A stretch of DNA of 64,000 nucleotides from an uncultured Bacteroidales bacterium (lineage in GTDB: Bacteria > Bacteroidota > Bacteroidia > Bacteroidales > UBA932): contig CAKVDS010000002.1 of NCBI GenBank assembly GCA_934726455.1, forward strand, positions 1 to 64,000, read 5' to 3'. The notes beneath the pieces are model-generated. The model did no database searches. It had not been told where the DNA came from and saw nothing but the letters and a program-made list of their open reading frames with translations. The translations under genes were made by a program, and so were the position numbers. Below are positions 6,496-16,400 of this stretch, one piece after another; the first letter of the stretch is position 1; the number at the start of each line of letters is the position of its first letter.

Positions 6496-7863
6496 TCAGT
6501 CCCGCTTGAAGAGGTCGCGGGTGTATACCTTGGAGGATACGTCGTCGAGACACGGGTCGAAGCGGTTGGCTATTATTACCTGCGAGAGGGATTTGAACCT
6601 GTCGAGGTCGTTGACCACACGGCTTCCGAAAAAAGTGCTGCCGTCCTCGAGGGTCGGCTCGTATATGATGATCTCGGCCCCTTTGGCCTTGATGCGCTTC
6701 ATCACGCCCTGGATGGAGCTCTGGCGGAAGTTGTCCGAATTGGACTTCATGGTGAGGCGGTAGACCCCTATCACGCAGCTTCGCTCCATGGTGCTGTCCC
6801 ACTGCCCGTTGTCGGAGTAATACCCCGCCTTCTGGAGTACCGCGTCAGCGATGTAGTCCTTGCGTGTCCGGTTGCTCTCGACTATGGCCTGGATGAGATT
6901 CTCCGGCACATCGGCGTAGTTGGCCAGAAGCTGCTTGGTGTCCTTAGGGAGGCAGTAGCCCCCGTATCCGAACGAGGGGTTGTTGTAATGGGTGCCGATG
7001 CGCGGGTCGAGCCCCACACCCATGATGATCGCCTGGGAATCAAGCCCTTTGACCTCGGCATAAGTGTCCAGTTCGTTGAAGTAGCTGACCCTCAGGGCGA
7101 GGTAGGTGTTGGCGAAGAGTTTCACGGCCTCGGCCTCCTTCATGCCCATGTACAGGGTCGGGATTTCCTCTTTGAGTGCGCCCTCCCGGAGAAGGTCGGC
7201 GAAAATCCTGGCGTACTCGCGGGCCTGCGGGCTGCCTATGGCGGCGATGGCTGCGTTTTCCTCATCCCATTTGCGGTCCTTGTCGGCAGGAAGGCTCTCC
7301 GGGTATCCGACTATGATGCGGGACGGATAGAGGTTGTCGTAGAGGGCCTTGCTCTCGCGGAGGAACTCCGGGGAAAAGAGCAGGTTGAACTTCTTGCCCT
7401 TCAGCTGCGGATCGGTGAGGAACTTGAGTGCATACTTGACATACAGGCTGCGGGTGTAGCCCACAGGGATGGTGGACTTGATGACCATCACCGCATCGGG
7501 GTTGACGCTGAGCACCAGATTGATGACGTCTTCGATATGGTGTGTGTCGAAGTAGTTCTTCTCGGGATCGTAGTTGGTCGGGGCCGCGATGACCACGAAA
7601 TCGGAGTCACGGTAGGCTGCCGCCCCGTCAAGCGTGGCGGTGAGGTCAAGCCCGCCCTGTACGCCGTCAGGGAACTCGCCGCGGAAATATCTTTCGATGT
7701 ACTCGTCCTGGATGGGACTGATGCGGCTGTTGATCTTCTCGACTTTCTCGGGAACGACATCCACGGCCGTCACCTTATGATGCTGCGAGAGCAGCGTCGC
7801 GATGCTCAGGCCGACATAACCCGTGCCGGCCACCGCTATCTGTATGTCCTTGAATTCTCTCAT
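6496..7863 (-). CDS. ugd: UDP-glucose/GDP-mannose dehydrogenase family, probable UDP-glucose 6-dehydrogenase
   Basis: 455 aa from ATG 7863 (MREFKDIQIAV), which places the Rossmann motif AGTGYVG at residues 12-18. The middle contains the dimer and substrate-binding regions (SPEFLRE, then GYGGYCLPKDT with the catalytic Cys at about 304). The C-terminal UDP-binding domain follows (IGVYRLTMKSNSDNFR). It oxidises a UDP-sugar to the uronic acid, supplying capsule or exopolysaccharide synthesis. It starts 10 nt after the UpxY-like antiterminator gene, so it is the second gene of the polysaccharide operon. The exact sugar (glucose, or an N-acetylated sugar) cannot be told from the sequence. Confidence 0.93.
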   Translation of the reverse strand: MREFKDIQIAVAGTGYVGLSIATLLSQHHKVTAVDVVPEKVEKINSRISPIQDEYIERYFRGEFPDGVQGGLDLTATLDGAAAYRDSDFVVIAAPTNYDPEKNYFDTHHIEDVINLVLSVNPDAVMVIKSTIPVGYTRSLYVKYALKFLTDPQLKGKKFNLLFSPEFLRESKALYDNLYPSRIIVGYPESLPADKDRKWDEENAAIAAIGSPQAREYARIFADLLREGALKEEIPTLYMGMKEAEAVKLFANTYLALRVSYFNELDTYAEVKGLDSQAIIMGVGLDPRIGTHYNNPSFGYGGYCLPKDTKQLLANYADVPENLIQAIVESNRTRKDYIADAVLQKAGYYSDNGQWDSTMERSCVIGVYRLTMKSNSDNFRQSSIQGVMKRIKAKGAEIIIYEPTLEDGSTFFGSRVVNDLDRFKSLSQVIIANRFDPCLDDVSSKVYTRDLFKRD

Positions 7864-7873
7864 GTCAGTTTTT

Positions 7874-8416
7874 TCATATTTTCTCGACGTCGCGTCGCAG
7901 GAGGGATGTCGTGGCAACAGCGGCCACACCCTGAATCTGCACCACAACCCTGTTCTCGTGGCGGCGCGGCATCATCACAAACACGCCCTCAACCCCCTCG
8001 AAAGGCCCGATAAGCACCCGGACCCTGTCACCTTTTTTGAGATCGGGAACCTCGGTAAGCAGTTTGGAGCCGTCGGTATTGATCACCCTTATAAAATCCT
8101 GCATCTGCTTGTCCGGCACCGACTGCGGCCGGGAAAGCCCGTCTTCATCTGTACCCATCATATATCTGAGATGAGGGATCTCCGCCTTGAGGCTGCGGAT
8201 GGTCCGCAAGGAATCACGTATGAAGAGGTAGTTGTGTACGAGAGGTTCAGTCTTCCAACCGATGGAGACACCTTCGGCATTGCGGCGTCGCACACGCCCG
8301 ACCGGGACAAAAGTCTCGATGCCGGCAGCGCTGAGTTTTGCCTGCACGGGCAGCTCACGCTGGTATGTCACGCGCATCACGTACCACGCGACGGCATCAT
8401 AGTCCAAAACGGCCAT
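7874..8416 (-). CDS. UpxY-type (NusG-like) transcription antiterminator
   Basis: 180 aa. It opens with the NGN domain (AVAWYVMRVTYQRELPVQ, then GIETFVPVGRVRRR and PLVHNYLFIRDS) and ends with a KOW-like domain (LKKGDRVRVLIGPFEGVEGVF). Specialised NusG paralogues of this kind are the first gene of Bacteroidales capsular polysaccharide operons and let polymerase read through the 5' leader of their own operon. The ATG at 8416 gives the usual start; a GTG at 8446 is possible. Upstream is a leader of about 115 nt with two possible hairpins. No UpxZ-type inhibitor gene follows. Confidence 0.9.
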   Translation of the reverse strand: MAVLDYDAVAWYVMRVTYQRELPVQAKLSAAGIETFVPVGRVRRRNAEGVSIGWKTEPLVHNYLFIRDSLRTIRSLKAEIPHLRYMMGTDEDGLSRPQSVPDKQMQDFIRVINTDGSKLLTEVPDLKKGDRVRVLIGPFEGVEGVFVMMPRRHENRVVVQIQGVAAVATTSLLRRDVEKI

Positions 8417-8484
8417 CAATTTACACAAAGGGTCATCAAAATCCACCTAATAGGTTGAATTTTAATGCATTACAAAACACAAAA

Positions 8485-8532
8485 GGGAAAACCCCGCACT
8501 CGTACCCTCACTGGGCTGAAACCCATGGAGGG
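8485..8532 (-). promoter_or_regulatory. Structured leader of the polysaccharide operon
   Basis: Transcribed leftwards, the leader can form an outer stem CCCTC/GAGGG with an inner GGG/CCC pairing (8505-8532). A short GGGG-TTTT-CCC hairpin (8485-8496) follows, then a T-rich run (TTTTGTGTTTTG). The second hairpin with its T tract looks like a weak terminator, and it sits where UpxY proteins act on their own leader RNA. Confidence 0.45.
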
Positions 8533-8536
8533 ATTG

Positions 8537-8544
8537 CAAATTTA
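8537..8544 (-). promoter_or_regulatory. -7 element of the UpxY operon promoter
   Basis: TAAATTTG on the minus strand, about 120 nt before the antiterminator ATG. No convincing TTTG -33 box is visible. I see no inverted repeats around it of the kind that allow promoter inversion in other Bacteroidales capsule loci. Confidence 0.5.
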
Positions 8545-8600
8545 GTGATTTATATTGAATTGTCCATACTATGACCGACAAAATCAAGGTTCATTCTGGT

Positions 8601-9755
8601 TCATCGGCGCAGAGTCTTGGACGCGAGGTTGATGGTGTACTTGAAATAACGGCTGCCATGGTAGAAAGACATGACCAGATTGCTGCCTTCCAGCTCGATG
8701 CTGTTGAGCAGGCGGTCCTTGTATTTGTTGCGGCATTCAAGCTCGGCCCATGCCAGCACATAGTCATCGCTTTCTTTCTGATAGACCACCACTACAGTGT
8801 ACCCGCGGATGTCCATCATGGCCGCGCGGTACTTGGACGAATTGACCTTTCCCTTGGCTGAGGCAAAATCCTCGACAAGCGAACTTTCCGCCGGAAGTAT
8901 ATTGAAGCTCAACTTCTTGGCCGTAGTGAGAGCCTCCGGATTGTGAGTGGTCCACCATTCTATGGCAGCATCGGTCAGGTAATCCCTCTCCGGGACAGCC
9001 TCCAGCAACGGGTTGCTCTCTATGCGTGAGAGCATCAGGCGGACCTGCGGCTGAGTCTCGCCGCCAAGCAGGTTCTTCTCCACCCGGCCGGTGATGCGGT
9101 ACGGATCGGCAGAACCGGCAGCCAGAGTATTGGCGCCACGGAAAGCGACGACATCGAAAGCATCGCTTGACGGACAGTAACCAGCCTCGACATATACCTG
9201 CTGAGACTTGTCGGCAGAAGACATCAGGTAACTGAAGCCGAACCAGTCGGCCCCCTTGATGCGGAATGTGAAGCTGCTGTCCACAAAATGCCTTTCGGCC
9301 ATCCCTTCGGCATCGGCCGCAGGCGCCTCGTAGCTGCCAAGAGTCTTCCAGAGATCAGATTTGCCACGCTTGCCTGGAACCCGCTCCACAGAGTAGAACC
9401 TGACCCTGTCAAGGCCCAGGCTGTCAGCCCCGATGCAGACAGCGTATATCCTGTCCACCCCGTCGCTGCGCAGAGGTATGGCCTTGAACTCGGCTCCGGC
9501 AGGAAGTGTGCTCCCGATGATGGACGACGCCTGCTGCTCAGTGTAGGGGCTGATATGCAGAAGAGTGTCCCGCCGGGCCTTGATCTCCTCCGAATATACG
9601 GACGAAGGGTATTTCTTGAGAAACTTGTCAAAAGCGGCCACGGACGGCTTCTTGACAGTCTTGTCATACAGTCTTGTCTCTGCCTTGGTCTGCGCGAGAC
9701 AACCGGCGCTGACCGTCAAGGCCAGCACGGATGCCACGAGAAATCTTCTCATCAT
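8601..9755 (-). CDS. Exported protein of unknown function, 384 aa
   Basis: It begins with a clear signal peptide (MMRRFLVASVLALTVSAGCLAQ). The Cys at 19 is followed by Leu-Ala-Gln, so signal peptidase I cleavage at about LAQ is as likely as lipidation. Residues 25-70 form a short helix repeat like a TPR unit (AAFDKFLKKYPSSVYSEEIKAR). The rest is strand-rich and I do not recognise it. It is the last gene of the operon that runs from the GH78 rhamnosidase and overlaps the preceding peptidase gene by 4 nt, so it is probably made with that peptidase in the periplasm. Confidence 0.7.
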   Translation of the reverse strand: MMRRFLVASVLALTVSAGCLAQTKAETRLYDKTVKKPSVAAFDKFLKKYPSSVYSEEIKARRDTLLHISPYTEQQASSIIGSTLPAGAEFKAIPLRSDGVDRIYAVCIGADSLGLDRVRFYSVERVPGKRGKSDLWKTLGSYEAPAADAEGMAERHFVDSSFTFRIKGADWFGFSYLMSSADKSQQVYVEAGYCPSSDAFDVVAFRGANTLAAGSADPYRITGRVEKNLLGGETQPQVRLMLSRIESNPLLEAVPERDYLTDAAIEWWTTHNPEALTTAKKLSFNILPAESSLVEDFASAKGKVNSSKYRAAMMDIRGYTVVVVYQKESDDYVLAWAELECRNKYKDRLLNSIELEGSNLVMSFYHGSRYFKYTINLASKTLRR

Positions 9756-11599
9756 AAATAAGTCTCGAAATAGTCTGTTATCTTGTCGTACAGATGCACC
9801 CTCGCACGGCCTCTCATATTGTGAGGCTCAAGCGGATACGGGAAATAGTCCACCCGTTTTTCAGCCTTGATGCATTCCTGGATGAAACTGAGCGAATGCT
9901 CCCATACCACTGTGTCGTCCAGCACTCCCTGGCAGATGAGCACGCGTCCCGTGAGGTCAGCGGCCTTGGGCAGCAGAGAGGTCTTCTCGAAACCGTCCGG
10001 GTTGGTCTGAGGAGTGTCCATGTAGCGCTCGCCGTACATCACCTCATACCACTTCCAGTCGATCACCGGGCCGCCGGCCACAGCGACCTTGAAAAATCCA
10101 GGGTTATTGGTGGCAAGGGACAATGTCATGAACCCGCCGTAGCTCCAGCCGTGCACCCCGATGCGGTCACGGTCTATCCACGGGCAGGTGGCCAGCAGGG
10201 TACGGATACCCTCCATCTGGTCCTCCATCTCAGCCTGTCCGCACTGGCGGTTGATGGCCTTTTCAAAAGCCGCACCGCGGTTCTGTGTGCCACGGTTGTC
10301 CTGGACATAGACCACATAGCCTTTCTGGGCCATCATCATCTCCCACATCCTCACTCCCCCGAGCCAGCTGTCTGTAACCATCTGGGAATGAGGCCCTCCA
10401 TAGACATATACGATAAGAGGGTATTTCTTGGAAGGGTCGAAGTCGCGCGGGTAGAAGAGGCGGTAGTAGTTGTCGAATCGGCCGTCGGCCGATTTCACGG
10501 TGCCGAGTTCCACCTTGCACTGGGCATACTCGTCAAGCGGGTCGATGGCGGTGAGGATATGGTTGATCACCTCTCCGTCTATGTTTTTGACCTCAGTGAC
10601 CCCGGGCACGTTGAGGCTGCTGTAGCGGTCTATGAACTTGGTGCAGTCCGGCGACATGTCGATCTGGTGCCAGCCGCGCTCAAAAGTGAGCCGCTTCGGC
10701 CTGCCGGCTTTAAGCCCCTTGAGACTCACCTTGAAGAGGTGGTTCTCTATTGGGGAGACCTCGGCAGAGGTGTAGAAGACATTGCGTCCGTCGTTGGCGA
10801 TGTACTGGACATCGGCGTTGCACGGAGTGAGGCGTGAGACATGGCCAAGAGTGTCGCAGAGATAGAGATTGCGGTAACCGTCACGGTTGTCGGTACTGTA
10901 CAGGAAATTGTAACTGCCCTTTATGAAGTGAAGTCCCTCCTGCGGCTCCACCCAGGCATCGTTGTGCTCGGTAAGAAGCGTGCGTACGAAACTGCCGTCG
11001 GAGGCGCGGTACATGTTGAGTCTGAGGTTGTGCTGCGGACGGTCGAGCACCTGTACGAAGACATATTTGCCGTCAGGCGACCAGGTCACTCCCGTCAGAT
11101 AGCGCTCCTCATCGAAGTCGTCCACCTTGAGGGTGGCAAGAATGCTGCCTGAAGTGTCACAGATGCAGACGGAAAGCTTCTCCGAAGCCATGCCGGCCAT
11201 CGGATAACGGATCTCGCGGGTGCTGCCCGTGCGCGTGGTGATGTCGAAGAGAGGGAAAAGGCTCACCGCCGACTCGTCCTTGCGGTATACGGCGAGCCGC
11301 TTGCCGTCAGGCGATGGAAACACTCCACCGCTGATGCCGAACTCGTTGCGGCTGACGGTCTGCCCGTAGACTATGCCGGAGCCTTCGCTCTTGGGGAGAG
11401 TATAAGTCGGCTTCGAGAAAGACGGACGCTCCTTGGTCAGCCTGCTCGAAGCGTCCCACCAGAGCTTCACCCTCTCCGGATATACTGACCGCGGCCCCTG
11501 CCCCACCGACTCCTCAACGGTGAGCAGCCTTGCATTCGGGTTGCCTGCAGGGTGGGTGGAGATGACGGCCGCTATGATGAAAAGAAATGCACCTGTCAT
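9752..11599 (-). CDS. S9 family (DPP-IV-like) exported serine peptidase
   Basis: 615 aa with an N-terminal hydrophobic signal, then a beta-propeller with repeated SPDGK motifs, then a C-terminal alpha/beta-hydrolase domain. The nucleophile is in GWSYGG, the Asp in CQGVLDDTVVW, and the His in LEPHNMRG. It should release dipeptides or short peptides from peptide N-termini in the periplasm. The gene overlaps both neighbours by 4 nt, so it is translationally coupled. It is the shorter and more divergent of the two S9 enzymes in the window; the other is at 43,854-45,707. Confidence 0.92.
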   Translation of the reverse strand: MTGAFLFIIAAVISTHPAGNPNARLLTVEESVGQGPRSVYPERVKLWWDASSRLTKERPSFSKPTYTLPKSEGSGIVYGQTVSRNEFGISGGVFPSPDGKRLAVYRKDESAVSLFPLFDITTRTGSTREIRYPMAGMASEKLSVCICDTSGSILATLKVDDFDEERYLTGVTWSPDGKYVFVQVLDRPQHNLRLNMYRASDGSFVRTLLTEHNDAWVEPQEGLHFIKGSYNFLYSTDNRDGYRNLYLCDTLGHVSRLTPCNADVQYIANDGRNVFYTSAEVSPIENHLFKVSLKGLKAGRPKRLTFERGWHQIDMSPDCTKFIDRYSSLNVPGVTEVKNIDGEVINHILTAIDPLDEYAQCKVELGTVKSADGRFDNYYRLFYPRDFDPSKKYPLIVYVYGGPHSQMVTDSWLGGVRMWEMMMAQKGYVVYVQDNRGTQNRGAAFEKAINRQCGQAEMEDQMEGIRTLLATCPWIDRDRIGVHGWSYGGFMTLSLATNNPGFFKVAVAGGPVIDWKWYEVMYGERYMDTPQTNPDGFEKTSLLPKAADLTGRVLICQGVLDDTVVWEHSLSFIQECIKAEKRVDYFPYPLEPHNMRGRARVHLYDKITDYFETYL

Positions 11600-12030
11600 A
11601 GACTGGTCTCCTCCCCTCCGGTGATGATCGGGACCTCAGAAGCCGCAGACGGTTTGCTGACTGATATGATCTTGTCCACGACATATCTCTGCATGCCGCG
11701 CCAAGGCAGCCAGCCGTTGTATTCCTTGTAGTGAAGCTCGACCATCTTGCCGCTGCACCTCATCAGAGAATCGGCCACTGCCTTGTCGGTCACTGAGAAA
11801 TTGAACTCGTTGGACTGGAGGCTTCCGCTGCGCTTGGTGCTGTTGAAGCCTGTCTGGATGAGACGTCCTTCGTAGGTCTTCCAGACCCAGCCCTTGTGGA
11901 CAATCTGGTTGAGTTCTCCGGCCTTGACTCCGTCGCCGAAGACGAAATAGAACTTGAAATAGAACACTGTAGCCGCTGCCACCAGCAGCACTCCCACGAT
12001 CCAGGAGATCACCTTTGTCTTCTTTGTCAT
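11596..12030 (-). CDS. Small membrane-anchored protein (Bacteroidales conserved)
   Basis: 144 aa from ATG 12030 (MTKKTKVISWIVG). One N-terminal membrane helix (about 7-29) is followed by a conserved-looking periplasmic part: FGDGVKAGELNQIVHKGWVWKTYEGRLIQ. I know this family in Bacteroides as a short protein often misnamed 6-phosphogluconate dehydrogenase; nothing here resembles that enzyme. The function is unknown. It overlaps the S9 peptidase start by 4 nt and lies 67 nt after the M20 gene. The longer frame upstream overlaps the M20 gene and reads as random sequence. Confidence 0.8.
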   Translation of the reverse strand: MTKKTKVISWIVGVLLVAAATVFYFKFYFVFGDGVKAGELNQIVHKGWVWKTYEGRLIQTGFNSTKRSGSLQSNEFNFSVTDKAVADSLMRCSGKMVELHYKEYNGWLPWRGMQRYVVDKIISVSKPSAASEVPIITGGEETSL

Positions 12031-12097
12031 AACAAATTCACAATTTGCCGCAAACTTAATCAAAATCCCTCTCTCCTGCAAACAGATGGCGTGGACG

Positions 12098-13450
12098 CTA
12101 CCTCTCCCAGTACTCGTAGAACTTGGCGATGGACTCCATCCCTCGGAAGAACTGGCTGAGAAGGAAGCTCTCGTTAGGCGAGTGTATCGTGTCGCGCTCA
12201 AGTCCGAAGCCCATCAGCAGCGGATCGATGCCCAGAATCTTCTGAACCTCCGCCAGCACGGCTATGGAGCCGCCGCCGCGCGACGGCACCGGTTCCACCC
12301 CGTAGACCTCGCCCATGGCGCGGGCGGCGGCCTTGTAGGCTGATGAGCCGATAGGGATGAGGAATCCGTCACCGCCCTCGCACTCCTTGACCTCAACCCT
12401 CACGCAGCGAGGGGCCAAAGACTTGAAGTAACGGGCAAAACGGCGTGTGATGTCAGCGCTGCGCTGATCAGGGACAAGCCTCATGGAGATCTTGGCGCGG
12501 GCCTCCGAAGGAAGCACCGTCTTGGCCCCTTCGCCGGTGTAGCCGCCGCAGATGCCGCAGACATCAAGGCAAGGTCTGATGCCGGTCTGCTCCAGAGGGG
12601 TATAGCCTTTCTCCCCACGAAGGGCGCGGACTCCGAGGAAGTCCTTGTATTCCTGCATGTTGAACGGGGCCCTGGCGAGCATCCTGCGCTCCGCGCGGGA
12701 CAGTTCCACCACATCATCGTAGAAACCCGGGACAGTGACGCGCCCGTCAGCATCAATGAGTTTGGAGATCATCTCGCAGAGAACCTGTATGGGGTTCGCC
12801 ACCGCTCCGCCGTAATGTCCGGAGTGCAGATCCTTGTTCGGCCCGATGACCTTCACTTCAAGATAGCTCAAGCCGCGCATCCCGCAGTTGATGGACGGGA
12901 CTTTGTCACTGATCATCGTGGTGTCGCTGACAAGGCATATATCAGCCTTGAGCAGTTTCTTGTGTGACTTGATCCACGCCGGGAGCGACGGGCTGCCGAT
13001 CTCCTCTTCTCCTTCGAAGAGGAATTTGACATTGTGCCTGAGTTTTCCGCTGCGCAGCAGATATTCAAAGGCCTTGATATGCATGAACAGCTGCCCCTTG
13101 TCATCGTTGGCCCCGCGACCCCAGATGGCCCCGTCGTGCACTTCCGGCTCGAAAGGGTCGGAGTTCCACTTCTCAAGCGGCTCCGGCGGCTGGACATCAT
13201 AGTGCCCGTAGACGAGCACTGTGCTCAGCGAAGGGTCGATGATCTTCTGTCCGAAGACAACAGGGTTGCCGGCGGTGTCGCAGACCCCGGCCTCGTCCGC
13301 ACCGGCCTCCAGAAGCAGGTCGGCAAGCGTCTCGGCGCAGCGGTACATGTCAGCCTTGTGCTCCGGCTTCGCGCTTATCGAGGGGATGCGCAGGACGGTG
13401 AAGAGCTCCTGAAGGAAGCGCTCACGGTTTTGTTCGATGTACTCTTTCAT
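12098..13450 (-). CDS. M20 family dipeptidase
   Basis: 450 aa, typical of the M20 dipeptidase group. Metal and catalytic motifs are YGHYDVQP, ANDDKGQ, and the catalytic EGEEEIGSPS. A dimerisation lid domain is inserted (MRGLSYLEVKV to about residue 350), and the closing GGGSIAV and DTIHSPNE segments carry the last metal-binding His. No signal peptide is present, so it acts in the cytoplasm on dipeptides. It overlaps the GH78 gene end by 4 nt and precedes an exported S9 peptidase, a sensible chain from peptide release to dipeptide cleavage. Confidence 0.93.
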   Translation of the reverse strand: MKEYIEQNRERFLQELFTVLRIPSISAKPEHKADMYRCAETLADLLLEAGADEAGVCDTAGNPVVFGQKIIDPSLSTVLVYGHYDVQPPEPLEKWNSDPFEPEVHDGAIWGRGANDDKGQLFMHIKAFEYLLRSGKLRHNVKFLFEGEEEIGSPSLPAWIKSHKKLLKADICLVSDTTMISDKVPSINCGMRGLSYLEVKVIGPNKDLHSGHYGGAVANPIQVLCEMISKLIDADGRVTVPGFYDDVVELSRAERRMLARAPFNMQEYKDFLGVRALRGEKGYTPLEQTGIRPCLDVCGICGGYTGEGAKTVLPSEARAKISMRLVPDQRSADITRRFARYFKSLAPRCVRVEVKECEGGDGFLIPIGSSAYKAAARAMGEVYGVEPVPSRGGGSIAVLAEVQKILGIDPLLMGFGLERDTIHSPNESFLLSQFFRGMESIAKFYEYWER

Positions 13451-16400
13451 TTTATCTTGACTTCAAATTCATAAGTTCCGGATTTGAGTTCCGCCATCAC
13501 ACGGCCTTTGAGACTGCGCAGAGGGCCCACACCTTCTCGGCCGCGAAGCACCTTGACAGCGGATACGCCCGAAGCCTGAAGGGTGAGAGAGGCGGTGGTG
13601 TTGGCCGGAATCGTCACGCGGTATATGTAGCCGCGCGATGTCTTCTCCCAACCTCCATCTATGCGTCCGTACGGGGTCTCGAACCCTCCGTTCACAAACT
13701 CAAGATCACCTCCGACACGAGGCTGCAGGAGTATGTGCTTGTAGGCCGGGCGGTCCTCATCTCTCTGGAAACCGAGCAGATAGGCGTACATCCACTCCCC
13801 TATCGCCCCGTAGGCGTAGTGGTTGAACGAGTTCATGTCCACCGGGCCGAAGCCGTTCTCGATGGTGTAGGAGTTCCACCTCTCCCACATGGTGGTGGCA
13901 CCCTGGAGTACAGGGTAGAGCCAGGACGGGCAGTCCTTCTGCTCGAAGAGGGTGAAAGCGACATCATCACGGCCGTTGTCGGAGAGGGCGGGATTGAGAT
14001 ACGGGGTGCCGATGAATCCTGTGGTGAGCTTGTCGCCGTGCTCGCGGATGTTCTTGACAAGGTTCGACACGGCCTTGTCCTTGACGGAGTCATCGAAGAG
14101 ACCGAAGCGCAGAGGCAGGGCATAAGAGGTCTGGGTGTCAACCGGGACAAGTTCTCCATCTTTCGGCGCATCTGAGGCTTCAGGCATCCCGGACCACTTG
14201 ACAGCCTTGTACGGAGCTACGGTCACACCGTCCTCACGGACATAAGTCCTGTTGAATGCGGCCTTGATGTTGTCATAAAGGGCTGAGTATCTGGCTGCAT
14301 CGGACTTCTTGCCGAGAGCTGCGGCCATCTTGGACATCATGTAGGCGTCGTAAGCATAGTAGGCCGTGTTGGTGAGCCCGATATTGGTCCTCTCCACCGC
14401 AAGGTGGTCGCCGATGCCGGAGTCCGGCTGGAGGAATCCTTTGGCCTGGCGCTCCAGATAGTCCATATAGCGGACCATGGAGTCGTACATCCGCGCCACG
14501 GCCTTGATGTCCCCATACTGCATATATACCTGATACGGCACGATGATGCCTGCTTCCATCCAGCCCATCCAACCCGGGTTCTCGTTGGTGAAACCGTAAG
14601 GCGGACGACCGGTGACAGGGTAGTAATTGAAATAGCTGCCGTCGATGTTCTGGTTGTCGCGTATTGACCAGAACCAGCGGTCATAGAACTTGTCAACCCA
14701 AGGACTGAAGTATGTGGCCGTACGTGCAAACACCTGAGCGTCTCCCGTCCAGCCCTGACGTTCGTCGCGCTGCGGACAATCGGTAGGCACGGCCTGGAAG
14801 TTGCCCCTCTGGCCCCAGAGGATGTTCTGGAACAGGCGGTTGACGTTCTTGTCTGAAGTCTCGAATGTGGCTGTGGTGTTGCCGATGGATTCGAGCACCA
14901 CGGCCTTGACCGATTCCACCGGAAGCGGCTTGCCGAGGCCCGTCACGGACACATAGCGGAAACCGTGATCGGTGAAGAGCGGCTGCCATGTCTCCCCTTC
15001 CGCGCGCCCGCGCATAATGTAGTTGTCGATGGAGATGGCCCCGCGATAGTTCTCGATATACACCTGTCCCTTCATTTTCTTATAGGTTTCCACAGTATAT
15101 GGCTCGACCGGCTCCACAGGGATCGTCTCCGGGTAGATCATCTCCCCGAAACGGAGGGTGACGGTCTGGCCTGACTTGCCCTTCATGCCTTCGAGACGCG
15201 GCACGCCGACCACATTCTGACCGAAGTCGTAGACAAATGTTCCCTTGACCGGCTCGCTGACACTGACGGCGGTGAGGGTGATGTTGTTCTGTATCGGCAG
15301 ACCCACATAGGCCTGGATCTTCACGCTCGGGGCAGGGCGCTCGAAGATGCAGGCGGCATCCCAGGACGAGTCGTCAAACCCGCCCTGCGTCCAGCCGTCC
15401 ACTTCCTTGCGTGCGTCATAGTCCTCGCCGAACTGGAAACCGTTGCGTGTCACCGGACCGTCGTCGTATTTCTTCCATTTGCCGTCGGTTACGATCACTT
15501 CGCTGGTGCCGTCCTCGTAGGTGAGCAGGAGTTTGGCGAGCAGGGATTGCCTGATGCCGTAAGGGTCCACGAATGCCGAAGTGAAGATGTTGAGGTCGCT
15601 GTACCAGCCTGCACCGAGCATAGCCCCGAGGCCGTTGGAACCCTGACGCAGCATGGAGGTGACATCGTAGCTGTTGTACATTATACGGTAGCGGTAGTCC
15701 GTCCAGCCCGGGTTGAACCAGTCGTTGCTGACACGTTCCCCGTTGATGTAGAACTCATAGATTCCGCGCGCTGTGACATAGAGCTTCGCGCTCTTGAGGG
15801 GACGGGAAATCTCGATGCCGCGGCGGAGCATCGGGGCTGAGACCTTGCCGTACGGCTCCCATGTCTGCAGGCGTCCGTTGCCGTTGACGAGATGCTTGGG
15901 CTCCGGATCAGTGTAGAGCACCGTGTCCCAGTTGTCCTCGGAAACCGTTATGTTCGAGAACTCGGCCTTCTCCCCTTTCGGCTGGAGAAAGCCTATCGAA
16001 TGCAGGCGCGCCCAGTCGTGTACGCGTTCACCGCCCGGGTAAGGGGTTATGACCATCTGGTACGGGTTGCCTGAAGAGACGTTTTCCCTCGCCGGGCCGC
16101 CGGGCACACCTTCCGTCGGGCGGAGCATCTTGCCGTCAAGAAGGACTATCAGATTGGATTTCAGGTGATAACCCGGGGTGCTGACCTTGAGGGTCAGGTG
16201 ATGCGGGGCGTGCCTGTTCTCCGGAGTGATGATGTCCGAGAGGTCGATGGTGGAGAGGTGACGCCTGTCCCCTTCCACGGCGTAGTCCACGCTGAGGGAC
16301 GGCTTGCCGCTGACATCAAGCCCGACGGTTATATAATTATCTTTGTCCTTGATGCTGTATGCGAACACGGCACGGCCGCTGCCTTCCATAATGCGGACAT

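Noticed and set aside
6988..8013. Long plus-strand open frame opposite ugd
   Set aside because: It is the shadow of a well-supported dehydrogenase gene, has odd composition and no promoter or family motif. The same holds for 9,794-10,837, 31,072-32,361, 41,528-42,712 and similar frames.
8537..8600. Invertible promoter in front of the UpxY-like gene
   Set aside because: No inverted repeat pair flanks the -7 element within the 154 bases between the genes.
11596..12030. 6-phosphogluconate dehydrogenase, the label this family often carries
   Set aside because: The protein is 144 aa with one membrane helix and has no Rossmann fold or 6PGDH motif.
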